A stretch of DNA of 64,000 nucleotides from Aliamphritea spongicola (GTDB taxonomy: Bacteria > Pseudomonadota > Gammaproteobacteria > Pseudomonadales > Balneatricaceae), in assembly GCA_024347235.1 (NCBI GenBank), contig AP025283.1, forward strand, positions 4,650,001 through 4,714,000. Reading direction: 5' to 3'. Shown piece after piece: positions 48,712 through 59,825 of the stretch. Position 1 is the first letter of the stretch; each line of letters opens with the position of its first letter. A program made the position numbers and the translations under genes. Under the pieces are notes generated by a model. The model was not told the origin of the DNA. It saw only the letters and a list, made by a program, of their open reading frames with translations, and searched no databases.

Positions 48712-50049
48712 TCACAGCCGCTGAATGCGCCGTGCTTCCCGAAGGCCTGACAGATAAGCGCCGTGGGTCGTGGCCGGATAGTCACTGCTGGTTGCCTCAC
48801 CGGCGAAAAATACCCGGTCGGCCACCGGTGCAGCCAGATCCTCACGCTGTTCCGCCCGGCCGTTCACCGGTGTATAGGAATAGGCCCCCAGAGAAAATGG
48901 ATCTGCCTGCCAGCGGGTGATATGTACATCAACCGGCGCAGGAATATCATCGCCGTAGAGCTTCTTCAGCACATTCATTGCATCTTCTGTAACGGCATCA
49001 TCTGACTGCTGTTCCAGTTCGTGCGCATAATATGCAGCATTAAACGCCAGCAATACCGGTTTACCGGAATACTTATAAACGTTGTACCATTCCGCAAAAC
49101 GGCCTTTTGTTCGCCCGCATACTGGATCAGATCAATATCCTTATCCTGTTTCCAGAACACCTCAGGGAAGGTCAGCCAGACTTTATTCAGTAATCCCATC
49201 GCCAGATCATCAATCGCCCGGCGCTTGGTTTGCGGCAGTACCGGTTCAAAGCGGATCGCGCCAGCTTTCAGCACACCCAGCGAAACCGTCACCAGCACCC
49301 GGTCGGCAACAAAGGTTTCCCCGCATCGACCTCAACCTGACGGTCTGAATAGCGAATCGCTGTTACCGGCCGGTTCAGCCGTATATCCAGCCCTTCAGCT
49401 AAATAATCTGTAATGCCGTCATAGCCGTCAGTGAAAAGCACATCTTCACCGGGCATGTCTTCCCTTCATCGTAGCCTTCAATGCTCAGCTGCTCTGCTTC
49501 ACCGGCATACTCATGTTCCATCTCAGTATTCAGCAGGAAGGCAACTTGCCGGTCACTGAGAAAATCCAGTTCGCCATTCTTGCGGGCCTGTTCCACAGCA
49601 TCCGCAACTGACGCATAAGGATTCTCTTCCAGATAAGCTTCAGCGTAGCTTTCAAAGATTTCCTGATATCTGAAGAACAGTTCACGGCTGATCTCATTAC
49701 GGCTGCCATCCGCACCATAAATCACCGCATTTTCGTACTCGGTAATGTCAGTCATGCCAGTACCGGATTTTTCAGCCAGTTCAGTAATAGGGTTACCTTC
49801 AATACCATGAATCCAGCCCGCGCCCATATCATAGGAAATACCTTCACTGCGCAGCGTCCAGATCCGTCCGCCGATCCGGTCCCGGGCTTCCAGTACGGTG
49901 ACATCGTAGCCTTTCTTCTGCAGGTCTTTGGCGGCGGCAAGGCCGGCAATACCGGCCCCCACCACAAGTACCCGCTCCTGTGCCGCCAGCTGTAAACTCA
50001 ACAGGCAACCGGCCAGCAGTAATACGCTACGTTTCATAAAATCAGTCAT
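48712..50049 (-). CDS. Exported flavin-containing amine oxidase
   Basis: Signal peptide MKRSVLLLAGCLLSLQLAAQ (after a four-residue lead), FAD motif VLVVGAGIAGLAAAKDL, LEARDRIGGRIWTLR, and the C-terminal FAGEATSSDYPATTHGAYLSG that closes the flavin site. Breaks near 49450, 49320 and 49055. About 446 residues. ATG 50049 has AGGAG seven bases upstream. A periplasmic monoamine/polyamine oxidase is inferred. It is third in the cupin-DAO-amine oxidase set. Confidence 0.87.
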
Positions 50050-50065
50050 CTTTTTCTCCTGCCTG

Positions 50066-51362
50066 TCAGCCGGTTAAATCCCGCAGCGCAAAATACAGCA
50101 TCGCCAGTGCCAGCCCCGGCTTACGTAATAACGTGCCGCCGGGATAGTTACGGTGACGGATCCGGCCAAACAGGTCGAAACGACCGGTTTCTCCGGCAAT
50201 CGCCTGCGCCATCAGTTTACCGGCCATGCTGGCCATCAGAATCCCATGACCGGAAAAGCCATGGGCATAATAGAGGTTATTCCCCAGCCGCCCGATATCA
50301 GGCATCCGGTTCATCGTCACCGCGATATTACCGCCCCAGCAGTAATCAAACTGCGGAGCAGGCAGCTGAGGGAAAATATGTTTAATCCGGGCGCGCATGA
50401 CCTGCTGCAGGTTTGCCGGCTGTTTCTGTGTCAGCCCGGTACGGCCGCCAAACAACAACCGGCCATCAGCAGACATCCGGTAATAACTGGTCAGATACTT
50501 ACTGTCGGCAACCGCCATATTATTGCGGATCAGTTCACCGGCCTGCGCACCTAACGGCCGGGTTGCACAGATATAGCTGCCCACCGGCAGAATGCGCTTT
50601 CGATGCCCGGTAACAGGTTTGCCAGATAAGCATTCGCGGCAACCACCACCTGCCGGCAGCGAACCGTGCCCTTTGCGTTACCACCCGGGGCTGCTGCCCT
50701 GCTGTATATCCAGTACACGGGTAGCGGAAAACAGCTGTGCGCCGGCTTCCCGGGCAGCACTGGCGAGCCCCTGTGTATATTTCAGCGGATGCAGATGGCC
50801 ACCCCGGGGTCAAACCAGGCACCGTGATACACCGGGCTGTCCAGCTGTTCACGCAATTGTTGACGGTCCAGCAGTTGCAGGGAATAACTATACTCACTCT
50901 CCAGCAGTTCACAGGTTTCCCGGAATTCTTCCATGTGTTCCGGACGGGCCGCCAGCTCAGCCTGACCGGCTACTAAATCACAGTCGATCCGGTAATTCTT
51001 TATCCGCTCGCGTACCAGCTGCAAGGCATCCACCGATATCTGAAACGCTTCCCGGGCATCTTCCCGGCCCATCAGTTTTTCCATAGCCTGCGGTGTCGCA
51101 CCATAGCCCACTATCAACTGACCGCCGGCCCGTCCTGATGCCCCCAGGCCATTGCTTCTGCTTCCAGCAGCACCACACTGAACCCTTGCAGGCTCAGCTC
51201 AAGCGCAGCACTCAGCCCGGTCATGCCGCCGCCGACGATGCAGACATCAGCGGTCATATCACCTGCCAGAGCCGGATCTGCCGGCGCTTCTGCGGCGGTC
51301 GCCGCATAATAGGAAGCCGGGTAGGCCGGGCTGACGGACTGATCAGGCATACGGTTGTTCAA
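50066..51362 (-). CDS. FAD-dependent oxidoreductase, DAO/PuuB-like
   Basis: Family of gamma-glutamylputrescine oxidase. DVCIVGGGMTGLSAALELS binds FAD; ASGRAGGQLIVGYG is the PuuB-type motif; CWGGNIAVTMNRMPDIG and YYAHGFSGHGILMASMAGK close the C-terminus. Breaks near 51145, 50805, 50690 and 50580. About 431 residues. TTG 51362 is preferred as start because AAGGG sits seven bases upstream, overlapping the cupin stop; ATG 51350 is the alternative. Polyamine use is inferred from family and neighbours. Confidence 0.85.
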
Positions 51363-51372
51363 TCTGTTTCCC

Positions 51373-51726
51373 TTATTGATAGACAATGAACACTTTGCGG
51401 CTTGGCTGGTGAATTTCCCAGACTCCCAGGCTATTCGCCGGGAAATACAGCAGATCACCGGCACGGATTTCAGTGGTTACTCCGGCTTCATCGGTATAAC
51501 TGCAGTGCCCCGCCAGGAAGTAACACATTTCTGCGTCTTTAATCTGCCGGCGCCAGCGACCCGGGCTGGCTTCCCAGACGCCTACTTCCACACGGTCATC
51601 GTCAAAGGTTTGTGCCAGACCACGCAGTTTAGAAGCCGGACCATCCACAGGCACCGGCGTATCTCCCCAGTCATCCAGTGCTTCTGTCACCGCCCGCTGT
51701 ACCCCGGCCATCTTGAAAATTGCCAT
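51373..51726 (-). CDS. Cupin-domain protein (DUF861/EutQ-like)
   Basis: Intact 117 residues: VEVGVWEASPGRWRRQIKDAE, MCYFLAGHCSYTDEAG and AGDLLYFPANSLGVWEIHQP form a single cupin barrel. Such proteins accompany PuuB-type oxidases in polyamine and amino-acid catabolic clusters. Metal ligands are incomplete, with one His in the first motif region. First gene of the amine-oxidation set. Confidence 0.85.
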   Translation of the reverse strand: MAIFKMAGVQRAVTEALDDWGDTPVPVDGPASKLRGLAQTFDDDRVEVGVWEASPGRWRRQIKDAEMCYFLAGHCSYTDEAGVTTEIRAGDLLYFPANSLGVWEIHQPSRKVFIVYQ

Positions 51727-51850
51727 TGCTCCACCCTTTGGTCATTACTACGAACCACGATTGTGCCGCCGGTGAGCACGGCAACACAGCAGGTAAAAGG
51801 GACAACAAGGGGTGATATCAGGCCACATTTATGCCCGTGATGGCCATTTA

Positions 51851-52875
51851 CTACTCAGACGACTGCTGCCGGTAGGCCTTGGGTGTTACTCCCGCCCAGC
51901 GGCGAAATGCCGCCCGGAAGTTCGCCACATCCCGGTAGCCAAGCTGCAGGCCAATAGTTGCAACTGTCAGCTGGGTGGTCAGCAGTAAATGTCTGGCCCG
52001 TTCAAACCGGACCTGATCTAACAGTTCCTGAAAGCTGCTGCCTTGCTGGGCTAAACGGCGTCTCAGGGTACGGGGAGACAATGACAGCCTGGCGGCCGTT
52101 TCCGGCAGGGTTATTTTGCCTTCATGCCGCCGCAGCAGACTCTCAACTCTGGCAGCGACACCTGATTCGTTTTGCAGGGCTTTAATACGGTTTTCACACA
52201 GCTCATTCATATACTGGCTGTATTCGGGATGAGCAAAGGGAATCACCCGGGCACTGTCTTCTGCAGACAGACACAGCATATTTTCCGGCTGGCCGTAACG
52301 GATTTCACAGCCGAGCTGTGCAGCCCAGTGCTGCTGATATTCCTCAGCGGGGGTATGGGTAAAGAAATCTGACGGCAATGCACCCTGCCGTCCACCAGTT
52401 CTGCGGAAACCGCCAGCAACATGGCAAAACAACTTTCTGTTTCGAATACCGAGGTTACGGCGTCTGTCGGCGCCGGCTGCATGAACAGACATAACTGCCC
52501 GTCCTGTTCCTGCAGCCGGAAACGGCCGGAATAACTCAGTAAACGGCTGTGCCTGACGGCAACCCGCCAGGCATCGCCCAGGCTGGCGGCACTCATCATC
52601 GCCACACCTAGAATACCGAAGTCTTTGAGGGTCTGACGCAGGCCGTGCTTTAACGCCAGATAGGGATCACAGTTAAGATTAGCAATGCGCACATACAGGG
52701 TCAGTTCCTGATGTAAAGTCAGGCGGATCGCCGGATCGGCAAAGGCTTCTGCTGACAAACCCAGCCCCTGAAGCAGCTCATCCAGTTCCAGCTGCTGATA
52801 ACTGATAAGGTCATCTGCCAGTTGCTTGATTTCCAGCCCCAGCCAGATACGGGGTTCCGTGTTGTCTGGTTTCAT
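51851..52875 (-). CDS. AraC-family regulator with AraC_arabinose_bd-like N-terminus (OruR/GadX type)
   Basis: N-terminal domain (LISYQQLELDELLQGLGLS, LRQTLKDFGILGVAMMSAASL) and C-terminal AraC domain: ITLPETAARLSLSPRTLRRRL and LTVATIGLQLGYRDVANFRAAF, ending GVTPKAYRQQ. A break near 52390. About 341 residues. It precedes the cupin-DAO-amine oxidase genes in the same direction and is their likely regulator. Confidence 0.88.
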
Positions 52876-52971
52876 CGTCTCTTTACATCCACCACAGCAG
52901 ACACAAAAACGGCGCCGGGTTCGTTAAAACAGGGCGCCGTCATGATCGTTTCTGACCGTTATCGGATACTG

Positions 52972-53381
52972 TTACTGGATAACAAAACTGGTAAAGAACA
53001 GGTCAGATACAAACGCTTCACCTTCTTCCGCAAGCAGCACTTTTGCACTGCCCCCAGCAGCTCTTTAGCCAGAGCATCCTGTGCTTCAACGGTTTTCAGC
53101 TGAGCTTCCTGCTTATCGCTAAGAATCATCAGTACTTCATGGCGGATTTCCGGCTTATAGTAGTTAACCGCATGGTGTGCAGCAGGCGTAGCGACCTGAA
53201 CAGTCACCTGACATTTCAGGAACCGTAACTTACCGGTGCTGGAAAAGTTAGCAATAAAGGGCTTCATCTCAATATAGTTGATGTAATCCTCAGGTACTGC
53301 TTCCCCGTCTTCTTCATCCGCCGCCCAGACCGGCGTTACAAAACAGGCCATCATCAATATTAAAAACCAGCGCCGCAGCAT
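52972..53381 (-). CDS. Stand-alone FliL-like protein
   Basis: Signal peptide MLRRWFLILMMACFVTPVWA, acidic linker, then the FliL domain: YINYIEMKPFIANFSSTGKL, LKCQVTVQV, YKPEIRHEVLMILSDKQ. After a break near 53040 it ends GEAFVSDLFFTSFVIQ. About 136 residues. True FliL keeps its N-terminal anchor; this one may be released into the periplasm. No flagellar genes are nearby. Such orphan FliL proteins occur in pseudomonads and marine relatives; role unknown. Confidence 0.8.
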
Positions 53382-53562
53382 AGTTCACCCTTCCCCGTCT
53401 ATTTATCTGAACACATTAATTATCACAGTAATCAATGACTTTTGCCCACATTGCGTTAGCAGACATCCCCAAAGTGGCACCAGTATACCGCGAACCTTTG
53501 CGGTTGCCATATAGCTGATCCTTGCCACCTGCAATCCGTTGGGATTAGTATGTATCGCAGGG

Positions 53563-53691
53563 ATGGAAAAATCAGATAATCAGGCAACTGCCAGCCTGGG
53601 TCAGCAGTCATATAAAGAGGCCTGTGGCACCTGTCTGATGTCTTCACTTGGAGACAGCACCTGCAGGAAAGCGGTATCTTTCTGCGGGTTT
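53563..53691 (+). pseudogene. Possible cytochrome-c5-like remnant
   Basis: A plus-strand frame reads MEKSDNQATASLGQQSYKEA then CGTCLMSSLGDSTCRK. The G-Q-Q-x-Y-K-x-x-C-x-x-C pattern resembles the heme motif of class I cytochrome c, but the His after CxxC is Leu and the protein stops short. It lies in the 331-base gap before rsd, which otherwise holds only the rsd leader. It may be chance. Confidence 0.2.
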
Positions 53692-53712
53692 CTAAACACA
53701 AGGAACACCACC

Positions 53713-54192
53713 ATGTTAGAAAAATGCAAAACCGCTCAGGAACGTTGGGGCGGTGTGAGTGAAATCATCGATAACTGGCTCACCGAGCGTCAGCAACTGA
53801 TCAGCCACTTCGTCAGCCTCCCGCAGACACCGGTCAATGATCTGGCGGCGCCCATCCAGACCTTCTGTCAGATCCTGATGGATTACCTGTCATCCGGACA
53901 TTTCGAAGTCTATGAGCAGCTGCTGAAAGAAGGCGGTGAATTCAACGATGGCAGCCTGGAAGCCGCCCAGGATCTGTTTCCGAAAATTCAGACAAATACC
54001 GATGAAGCACTGGATTTCAATGACAACTTCTCCAGTTTCAACGGCGAAACACTGAAAGATATGCAGGAACTGGCAGACCGCCTTTCCCACCTTGGCGAAT
54101 CACTGGAAGAACGCTTCTCTCTGGAAGACCAGATGATCGAAATTTTGCATATCGCCCATAAAGATCAGGTTTACGACACCAGCACTACCTAA
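53713..54192 (+). CDS. rsd: Rsd/AlgQ anti-sigma-70 regulator
   Basis: Binds the housekeeping sigma factor and shifts polymerase to alternative sigmas. Intact 159 residues: RWGGVSEIIDNWLTERQQLI, then PIQTFCQILMDYLSSGHFEV and YEQLL match the Rsd core (E. coli reads DDFCQSLVDYLSAGHFSIYE). The C-terminal LGESLEERFSLEDQMIEIL also matches. Start at 53713 follows AAGGA; the frame is open 58 codons upstream without homology. Followed nine bases later by the WD40 lipoprotein gene. Confidence 0.9.
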   Translation: MLEKCKTAQERWGGVSEIIDNWLTERQQLISHFVSLPQTPVNDLAAPIQTFCQILMDYLSSGHFEVYEQLLKEGGEFNDGSLEAAQDLFPKIQTNTDEALDFNDNFSSFNGETLKDMQELADRLSHLGESLEERFSLEDQMIEILHIAHKDQVYDTSTT

Positions 54193-54201
54193 GGAAACAT
54201 A

Positions 54202-55178
54202 ATGGGGAATTCTGTTCGAGTGCTTGCCACGGCACTGTTAAGTGCCGGGCTGTTATCCGGCTGCGGTTCCGGAGATGCGCCCAGCAAAACCTTTGAATAT
54301 GCACAGAAAGGTGCCTATTCGGCAGAAATATCCCCAACCGGTAAATTCACCGTGCTGGGATCATTTAACCACGGCGGCAGTTTGTGGAATGACCTGCAGC
54401 AGGAACGTCTGTATAACTGGAACCACGCCAACGGCGAATACACCATCATTGCAGCCACAGCCTTTGCCCCGGATGAAACCTATGCAGCAACGGCTAACCA
54501 GCAGGACCTGGTCCTCTGAGCCTGCAGGATGGCCGGCCCGCCGGTTTCTGGCGCTCCCCGCTGAAATTCTCGGCATGGATTTATCCCCCAACGGCGACTA
54601 TGCGTTACTTGGCCTAGCAGACCATACAGCGGTCTATTTCGACATTAAAAACGGCGGTGTTAAACGCACCCTTGGCCATCAGGCCCGGGTAAAAGCCGTT
54701 GATCTGAGTGAAGACGCTCAGTTTGCCCTGACCGGCTCCGACGCCTGGAAAACCAAATTCTGGAACGTCGAGACCAACGAATTACTGCACACCATTGAGC
54801 TGGGCAACGTGGTTGATACGGTAGCACTGGCCCCAACAACGAAAAAGCCTTCAGTTCAGCCAGCCTGGATGACGCCATTATCTGGAATACCAAAACGGGT
54901 AAAGTCATTCACGCCCTGACCGATAACCGGGACCTGTTTGCCCGACGTGTCACCTATACCGCTGCGGAGTTTTCCACCGACAGCCAGCGTCTGTTAACCG
55001 GGACAAACTCCGGCACGGTTCAGCTGTGGAATGTTGCCACCGGGGAGCAACTGCGTGAATGGGCGATTAAAAGCGCGATGCTTACGGGCCAAACAGCACG
55101 GCAGTTTACGCGGTTGGCTTTGGCCAGGGTAAGTATTACGCGGTGGGCTCCAACGGTATTTTCAACGAGCTGAAGTAA
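54202..55178 (+). CDS. WD40-repeat lipoprotein
   Basis: Signal peptide with lipobox LLSGC (MGNSVRVLATALLSAGLLSGC), so anchored in the envelope. WD-like units: GAYSAEISPTGKFTVLGSFN, TAFAPDETYAATANQQDLVLW, VKAVDLSEDAQFALTGSDAW, RRVTYTAAEFSTDSQRLLTG and GTVQLWNVATGEQLREW. Breaks near 54515, 54555, 54840 and 55070. About 325 residues, enough for one propeller. Probably a periplasmic scaffold. Close to rsd and likely in the same operon. Confidence 0.83.
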
Positions 55179-55188
55179 GCCCCGACCC

Positions 55189-56276
55189 TTATGAAACAGC
55201 ACTGCAGGAATAACCGTCCTCAGTGCTGATAAATAAACCCGCCGTACATATATTTGGTGGCTTCAGCCCCAGCACCAGCACCCGCTGACCGCGCTTTAAC
55301 TTTCCTGAAAGAATCAATCCGTTAAGGCTTGCCCAGATCGCTGCGGAACCAAGATTCCCCCAACGACAGGCATCATTCACGATCCGCTCCCGGGGTAACT
55401 GCAAATACTCACTCAGCAAGGCATCAATATGACCATTGGCCTGATGAGGGAGGATAAAATCAAACTCATCCAGCGAGAACCCCAGCCCGGTTACCGCTTC
55501 TATCCCTTTGAAGAACAACTGCGGGCCCGCTTCCCGGACACTGTCTGCCCGGTGTAAGAAATAGGGAAGTTTGTGTTCACATACCGGCTGGGCAGAACCA
55601 CCACCGCACAACTCAAAGCCGGGGATTTTTGCAGCCCGATATGGCCGCTGAAACAATGGCTGATAATCTGCTCATCACTGCCATCATCCCGGTCCAGCAC
55701 CACCGCTGCAGCGGCATCCCCATCTGTACGTAATTAATTAACTGCGGGGTATCTATGAATGCGTTGTCGATATCAAAAATACCGATCCCACCTCCGTGCC
55801 GACAATACAGACTGGCTGCATATGAGGGTTATGGTGCAACATCGGTACGGCAATCTGCAGTGCACTGGCAAAACCAGTACACGCCTGCCTCAGCTCCATG
55901 TAAGGGGCATGCAGCTCCAGTTCTTCAGCAATCCAGGCGGCACTTGAAGGTAACAGCGTATGAGGCGAAGCCGTATGGGAAATCAGATAACCCAGTTCAG
56001 TATCCGCCGGGCAGCTGCTCAGGGCCTGCCGGATTGCCCGGGCAGACAATGCCGGCGCCGTTTCCTGCGGTTCAGATAAAGCGGAGTCCAACCGTCGGCT
56101 CACATAGCGGCCCTCAATGCCTAACCGCCGGGCAATAATCCGTGCCTGACGGGCGGTTTTACGGTCACAAAGCTGCTCCAGATGTTCCAGCAACACATCA
56201 TTACTGATGTGCTCCCCGGAAAGGCATTACCACAGCTACGCAGTTTCACCCGGCCGGGCGCCACCTGAACACTCAT
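55189..56276 (-). CDS. Beta-ketoacyl-ACP synthase III-like enzyme
   Basis: Thiolase-fold condensing enzyme. The catalytic Cys is in ELRQACTGFASALQIA, the His in FILPHQANGHIDALL and the Asn in CRWGNLGSAAIW, so the FabH triad is complete. The N-terminus reads VKLRSCGNAFPGEHIS. Breaks near 56210, 55760, 55720 and 55640. About 362 residues, longer than housekeeping FabH. Its ATG overlaps the stop of the diiron gene (TAATG), so it is not a stand-alone fatty-acid gene. Confidence 0.85.
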
Positions 56277-56988
56277 TATGCTGCTCCCTTAATTGCTGAA
56301 CCGGAAACCGGAGCCATCTGTATCAGCCGCTGAAACAGGGCATCAGTATCAATATTCAGCATTTCAAACGCTTCGGTCTGCTGCTGAAGTAAACTCACCA
56401 GCCCCTGATGGATACTGAAATCCAGCGGTGGCTGTTCATAAATATCTTTCTGTAACCGCACCGCATGGCGGCGGGCAATGCTGACATGCCGTGCTTCGTC
56501 CCGTTTGATCAGGCTAAACAGCCCGGCTGCCGGAGTACCTTTAATGCTGCTGTTGGCCACTGCGTTCATCAGCACACAGACACAGGCATCCAACTGGCTG
56601 ATGGTATAAAAGTGCCGGGCAACACTGTCGCTGGCCTGCTGAATGCGGGCATAGAATAACTGTGCCTGCCGCTTCAGGCGGTGGAGTTTTTCATATTCAG
56701 GTAATTGCTGCAGCAGACGCTGCAATGCTATTTCGTGAAGCCGTTCATCCGCTTCGATCTGGGCCAGATAAAACTGGGAATCTTCCCGGCGGCTATATTC
56801 TGTATGGAAGACATGAATAGCAGACTGCTCACCACACAACAACAGGGGACCAGCCGAGCCAGTGCCGTCTGCTGTAATTCAGACAGACCAACAGACAAAT
56901 CCGGATGGCGCTCCAGCCAGTGCCGCACCGGATGATTCTCCGGTTCGGTAATTGATGCTTCTGGTAACGGAAAACAACGCTGGTTCAT
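56276..56988 (-). CDS. Ferritin-like diiron protein
   Basis: Helical protein of about 237 residues with paired diiron motifs. CGEQSAIHVFHTEYSRRED and IEADERLHEIALQRLL give E-x6-H-like and E-x2-x-H ligands; SLIKRDEARHVSIARRHA gives the second E-x2-H. The arrangement suits a diiron oxidase or oxygenase. The start MNQRCFPLPEAS opens a helix VRHWLERHPDLSVGLSELQQ; a break near 56850 joins the parts. It lies between the MMPL exporter and KAS III genes in one operon. Substrate unknown. Confidence 0.7.
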
Positions 56989-57033
56989 ATAACGGTCCGG
57001 TAAACATAACAGTCAGATAGCCCAGCATCTATA

Positions 57034-59154
57034 TTAAGGATCTACCTGAAATGCCGCTGAAAAACGCATCTTTAACAAGCCCGGTAATAAATACATATCC
57101 GCCAGTAACGCGATAAAGATAATCACAATGCTGAACAGGCTTATTTCAAAAATAGGCTTAAAATCTGACAGCAGGCCCACCGTTAAGGCCAGAATCATGG
57201 TCAGGCTGCTGATGAATACCGCCGGAATAACGTCCGTCCAGAGCCGTTTCAGCGCCGCTGTTTCAGATTCACTACGACGATAACGGCGATATTTGAACAG
57301 AATATGCAGACTGTCATCGACAATAATGCCGATGATCATCCCCATCACCACTGCACTGCCCAGGGTGATCGCACCACCACTGATCCCCAGTAAGCCATAA
57401 GCCAGAATCAGCGGGGCAAAATTACAGATAAACACCAGGGTCATCAGCCGCCAGCCACGGAACATAAAACCGATGAACAGGCTGATCGCAAACAGGGCAA
57501 CCAGTAACGACAACAGCATACTCCGGGCGTTGCTGATACTCAGATGAGCAAACATAAGGTCCGCACTGCCACCGGTATAGATATTCAGGCTACCGGGATT
57601 ATCCTCAACCCACTGGCGAACCCGGTCATCAAACGCGATCATTGCCCGGGCGCTTTGCTGGGGCATACGTACCCTTAGCTTGAGCATATGGGTATCCGGG
57701 TTATACAACTGTTCCTCTGCCAGCCGTACCCAGCTGTCCGGCTGTTTCAGCGCACGGCTGCCGGGCACTATTTTCAGCACCTCCGGCTGTTCTTTCAGCC
57801 AGCCGGTAAAGCTATCAAGGGTCTTCAGATCCGCCGGAGCGAATGCCCGCCCTCACCGGCGCTGACCACATAACTGATACCTGACGCCCCGGACAGCTCT
57901 GCATCAATGATGTTCACCGACTGGCGAAAGCTGTAATCCTCGGGGAAATACTCATAGACGTTGTCATCCACTGTCAGCTGCGTCAGCCCCCAGCCACCCA
58001 GCAGTAAAAGTAACACTGCAGCACTGACCACCCGTTTCTGGCCGCCGCAGGATAAGCGGGACACATTCAGCCGTTCCATACAGCCAGCCGCCACATCCGC
58101 CGGCGGTGCAAACCTGAGCAGCCCGGCCTGTAACCAGCTGATTGTCAGCAGGTAAGATACACTCAGCCCCACCGCCGCCGCGATTCCGGTCACCATCACC
58201 GGTGGCGAAGGGCTGAACAGGAGTGCGAGAAAGCCCACCGCCGTCGTCAGACAACTTAGCGTCAGGGGCTTAAGGTTCATCTGAAAGCTGTCTTTCACTG
58301 CCTGCTCTGCACTTTTGCCTTCAGCCCGGGCCTGATAAAACGACAGCACGTTATGCATGGCTGTTACCAGGCTCAGACCAATAATGATGATCGGTGTAAA
58401 CGCATTAATGGCGGTGACCGCATGCCCCATCCAGCTGATGGCGCCAAAGCCGCCAGCGTGGACAGTGCCCCCACGCCCATCAGCATCAGAGGGATGGCAA
58501 AACGCCGGAAACTCCACCACAAGAGACCAAACATAATCCCCAGCAGGACAGGGATAAAATATTTCAGATCATGGCGAACAGTATCAATATAAGCATTATT
58601 CAGCGCCATGGTGCCGGACAGATAACCGGCAATATCATCAGAATAGGCGGCCTCCACCAGTGCCGTCACCTGACCATTGAACGCCAGAATCTGCCGGGCG
58701 GATTTGCGGTTTTGCAGCGCCACGTCCAGCACAATCAGGGCGGTACTGCTGTCGGCAGATATAAAACTACCATCCATTGCGGTACGGGCCTGAGGGCTGA
58801 GAAATATGTTCGACTTAAGCTTCAGGGCGGTTAGAAAGCCCCGTACCCGAACCACTTCCGGCAAGCCTTCCAGCTGTTTATGCAGATCTCTGCTCTGACG
58901 GTAAAAGCCATCTTCTTCCAGCAGTGAACCGCCATCTTTGCGCTGCACCACCACCAGCAAGCGCTCCCTGCTGGTAAAGTTTTCCTGCAAACGCTGATAC
59001 TCGGCGAACAAAGGATCTTTCTGATCAAAATACGCCAGAAAGCTGGCATTGGTTGTCAGGTGCTGCAGCCCGGCAATAGTCAGCAACAGCAGCAGAAACA
59101 TGGCAAGGTTCAGATATTTTTGTCCGGAAAAAGCTGCATCAGCAGTGGCTCCAT
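57034..59154 (-). CDS. MMPL/RND-family lipid exporter
   Basis: About 707 residues, two repeats of one helix, a periplasmic domain and five helices. Marks: LNLAMFLLLLLTIAGLQHLT, FTPIIIIGLSLVTAMHNVLSF, SCLTTAVGFLALLFSPSPPV, then VVMGMIIGIIVDDSLHILFKY and SLTMILALTVGLLSDFKPI. Breaks near 58450, 57835 and 59125. The start is unclear: ATG 59154 gives MEPLLMQLFPDK and needs one A restored; TTG 59170 is in the uncorrected frame. The family exports hydrophobic lipids or hopanoids. First gene of the diiron-KAS III operon. Confidence 0.87.
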
Positions 59155-59282
59155 ATTTAATGACGCACAATTCAGTTTGTTTTCACGTTGGAACGGCAAG
59201 CTGTAAATCCGTTCATTCATCAGATAGCAGGTAGATTAGCCTTAGTCTGCCTGACTGCGACACTCAGACAGAGGATAAAACC

Positions 59283-59762
59283 ATGTTCATTCACAGACTT
59301 ACAACAGGTTTTGGCCAGTACTGGCGGATCCTGACAGTTATCTTCTTCGCATCGGTACTGTCAGCCTGCACCAGTCTGGCTGATCAGCCGGTTTATCAAA
59401 ACGAAGCCGGGGCCCTTGAAGGCCATGACCCTGTGGCCTATTTCACCGAAGGTAAGCCGGTTAAAGGCTCTGCAGCCTTCACCAGCCAGCGTGACGGCAC
59501 AACCTGGTACTTTTCCAGCGCAGAAAACAAAGCCCTGTTTGACGGCAATCCGGAAAAATATTCACCACAGTACGGCGGCTACTGTGCGCAGGCAATGGCC
59601 CACGGTTTAGTGGTCTCTTCCGACCCAGCGGCTTTCACCATTAAAGATGACAAACTGTTCCTGAATTACAGCCTGGGTGTCCGCAAGACCTGGCTGGAAA
59701 ATGTCGATGAGAACATCAGAAGCGCCGACCGGGAATGGCAGAAGAAAACCGCCAACCCATAA
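59283..59762 (+). CDS. YHS-domain lipoprotein
   Basis: Intact 159 residues. Lipobox LSACT after ILTVIFFASV; then GHDPVAYFTEGKPVKGSAAF, TTWYFSSAENKALFDGNPEK and YSPQYGGYCAQAMAHG, the YHS pattern of metal- or copper-linked proteins. Envelope location. No partner gene is adjacent, and the function is not known. Terminator follows. Confidence 0.87.
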   Translation: MFIHRLTTGFGQYWRILTVIFFASVLSACTSLADQPVYQNEAGALEGHDPVAYFTEGKPVKGSAAFTSQRDGTTWYFSSAENKALFDGNPEKYSPQYGGYCAQAMAHGLVVSSDPAAFTIKDDKLFLNYSLGVRKTWLENVDENIRSADREWQKKTANP

Positions 59763-59783
59763 TAAAGGCACTAAACAGCAGAC

Positions 59784-59813
59784 AAAAAAGCCGTTGCTCA
59801 GCAACGGCTTTTT
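59784..59813 (+). terminator. Bidirectional intrinsic terminator between the YHS gene and rpiA
   Basis: AAAAAAGCCGTTGC-TCA-GCAACGGCTTTTT, with A and T runs on both sides, between convergent genes. Confidence 0.9.
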
Positions 59814-59825
59814 CATTTCGGGCTA

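Noticed and set aside
53456..53701. 81-codon minus-strand frame before rsd
   Set aside because: No ribosome site; composition (many Cys, Arg, Trp) looks like random GC-rich sequence.
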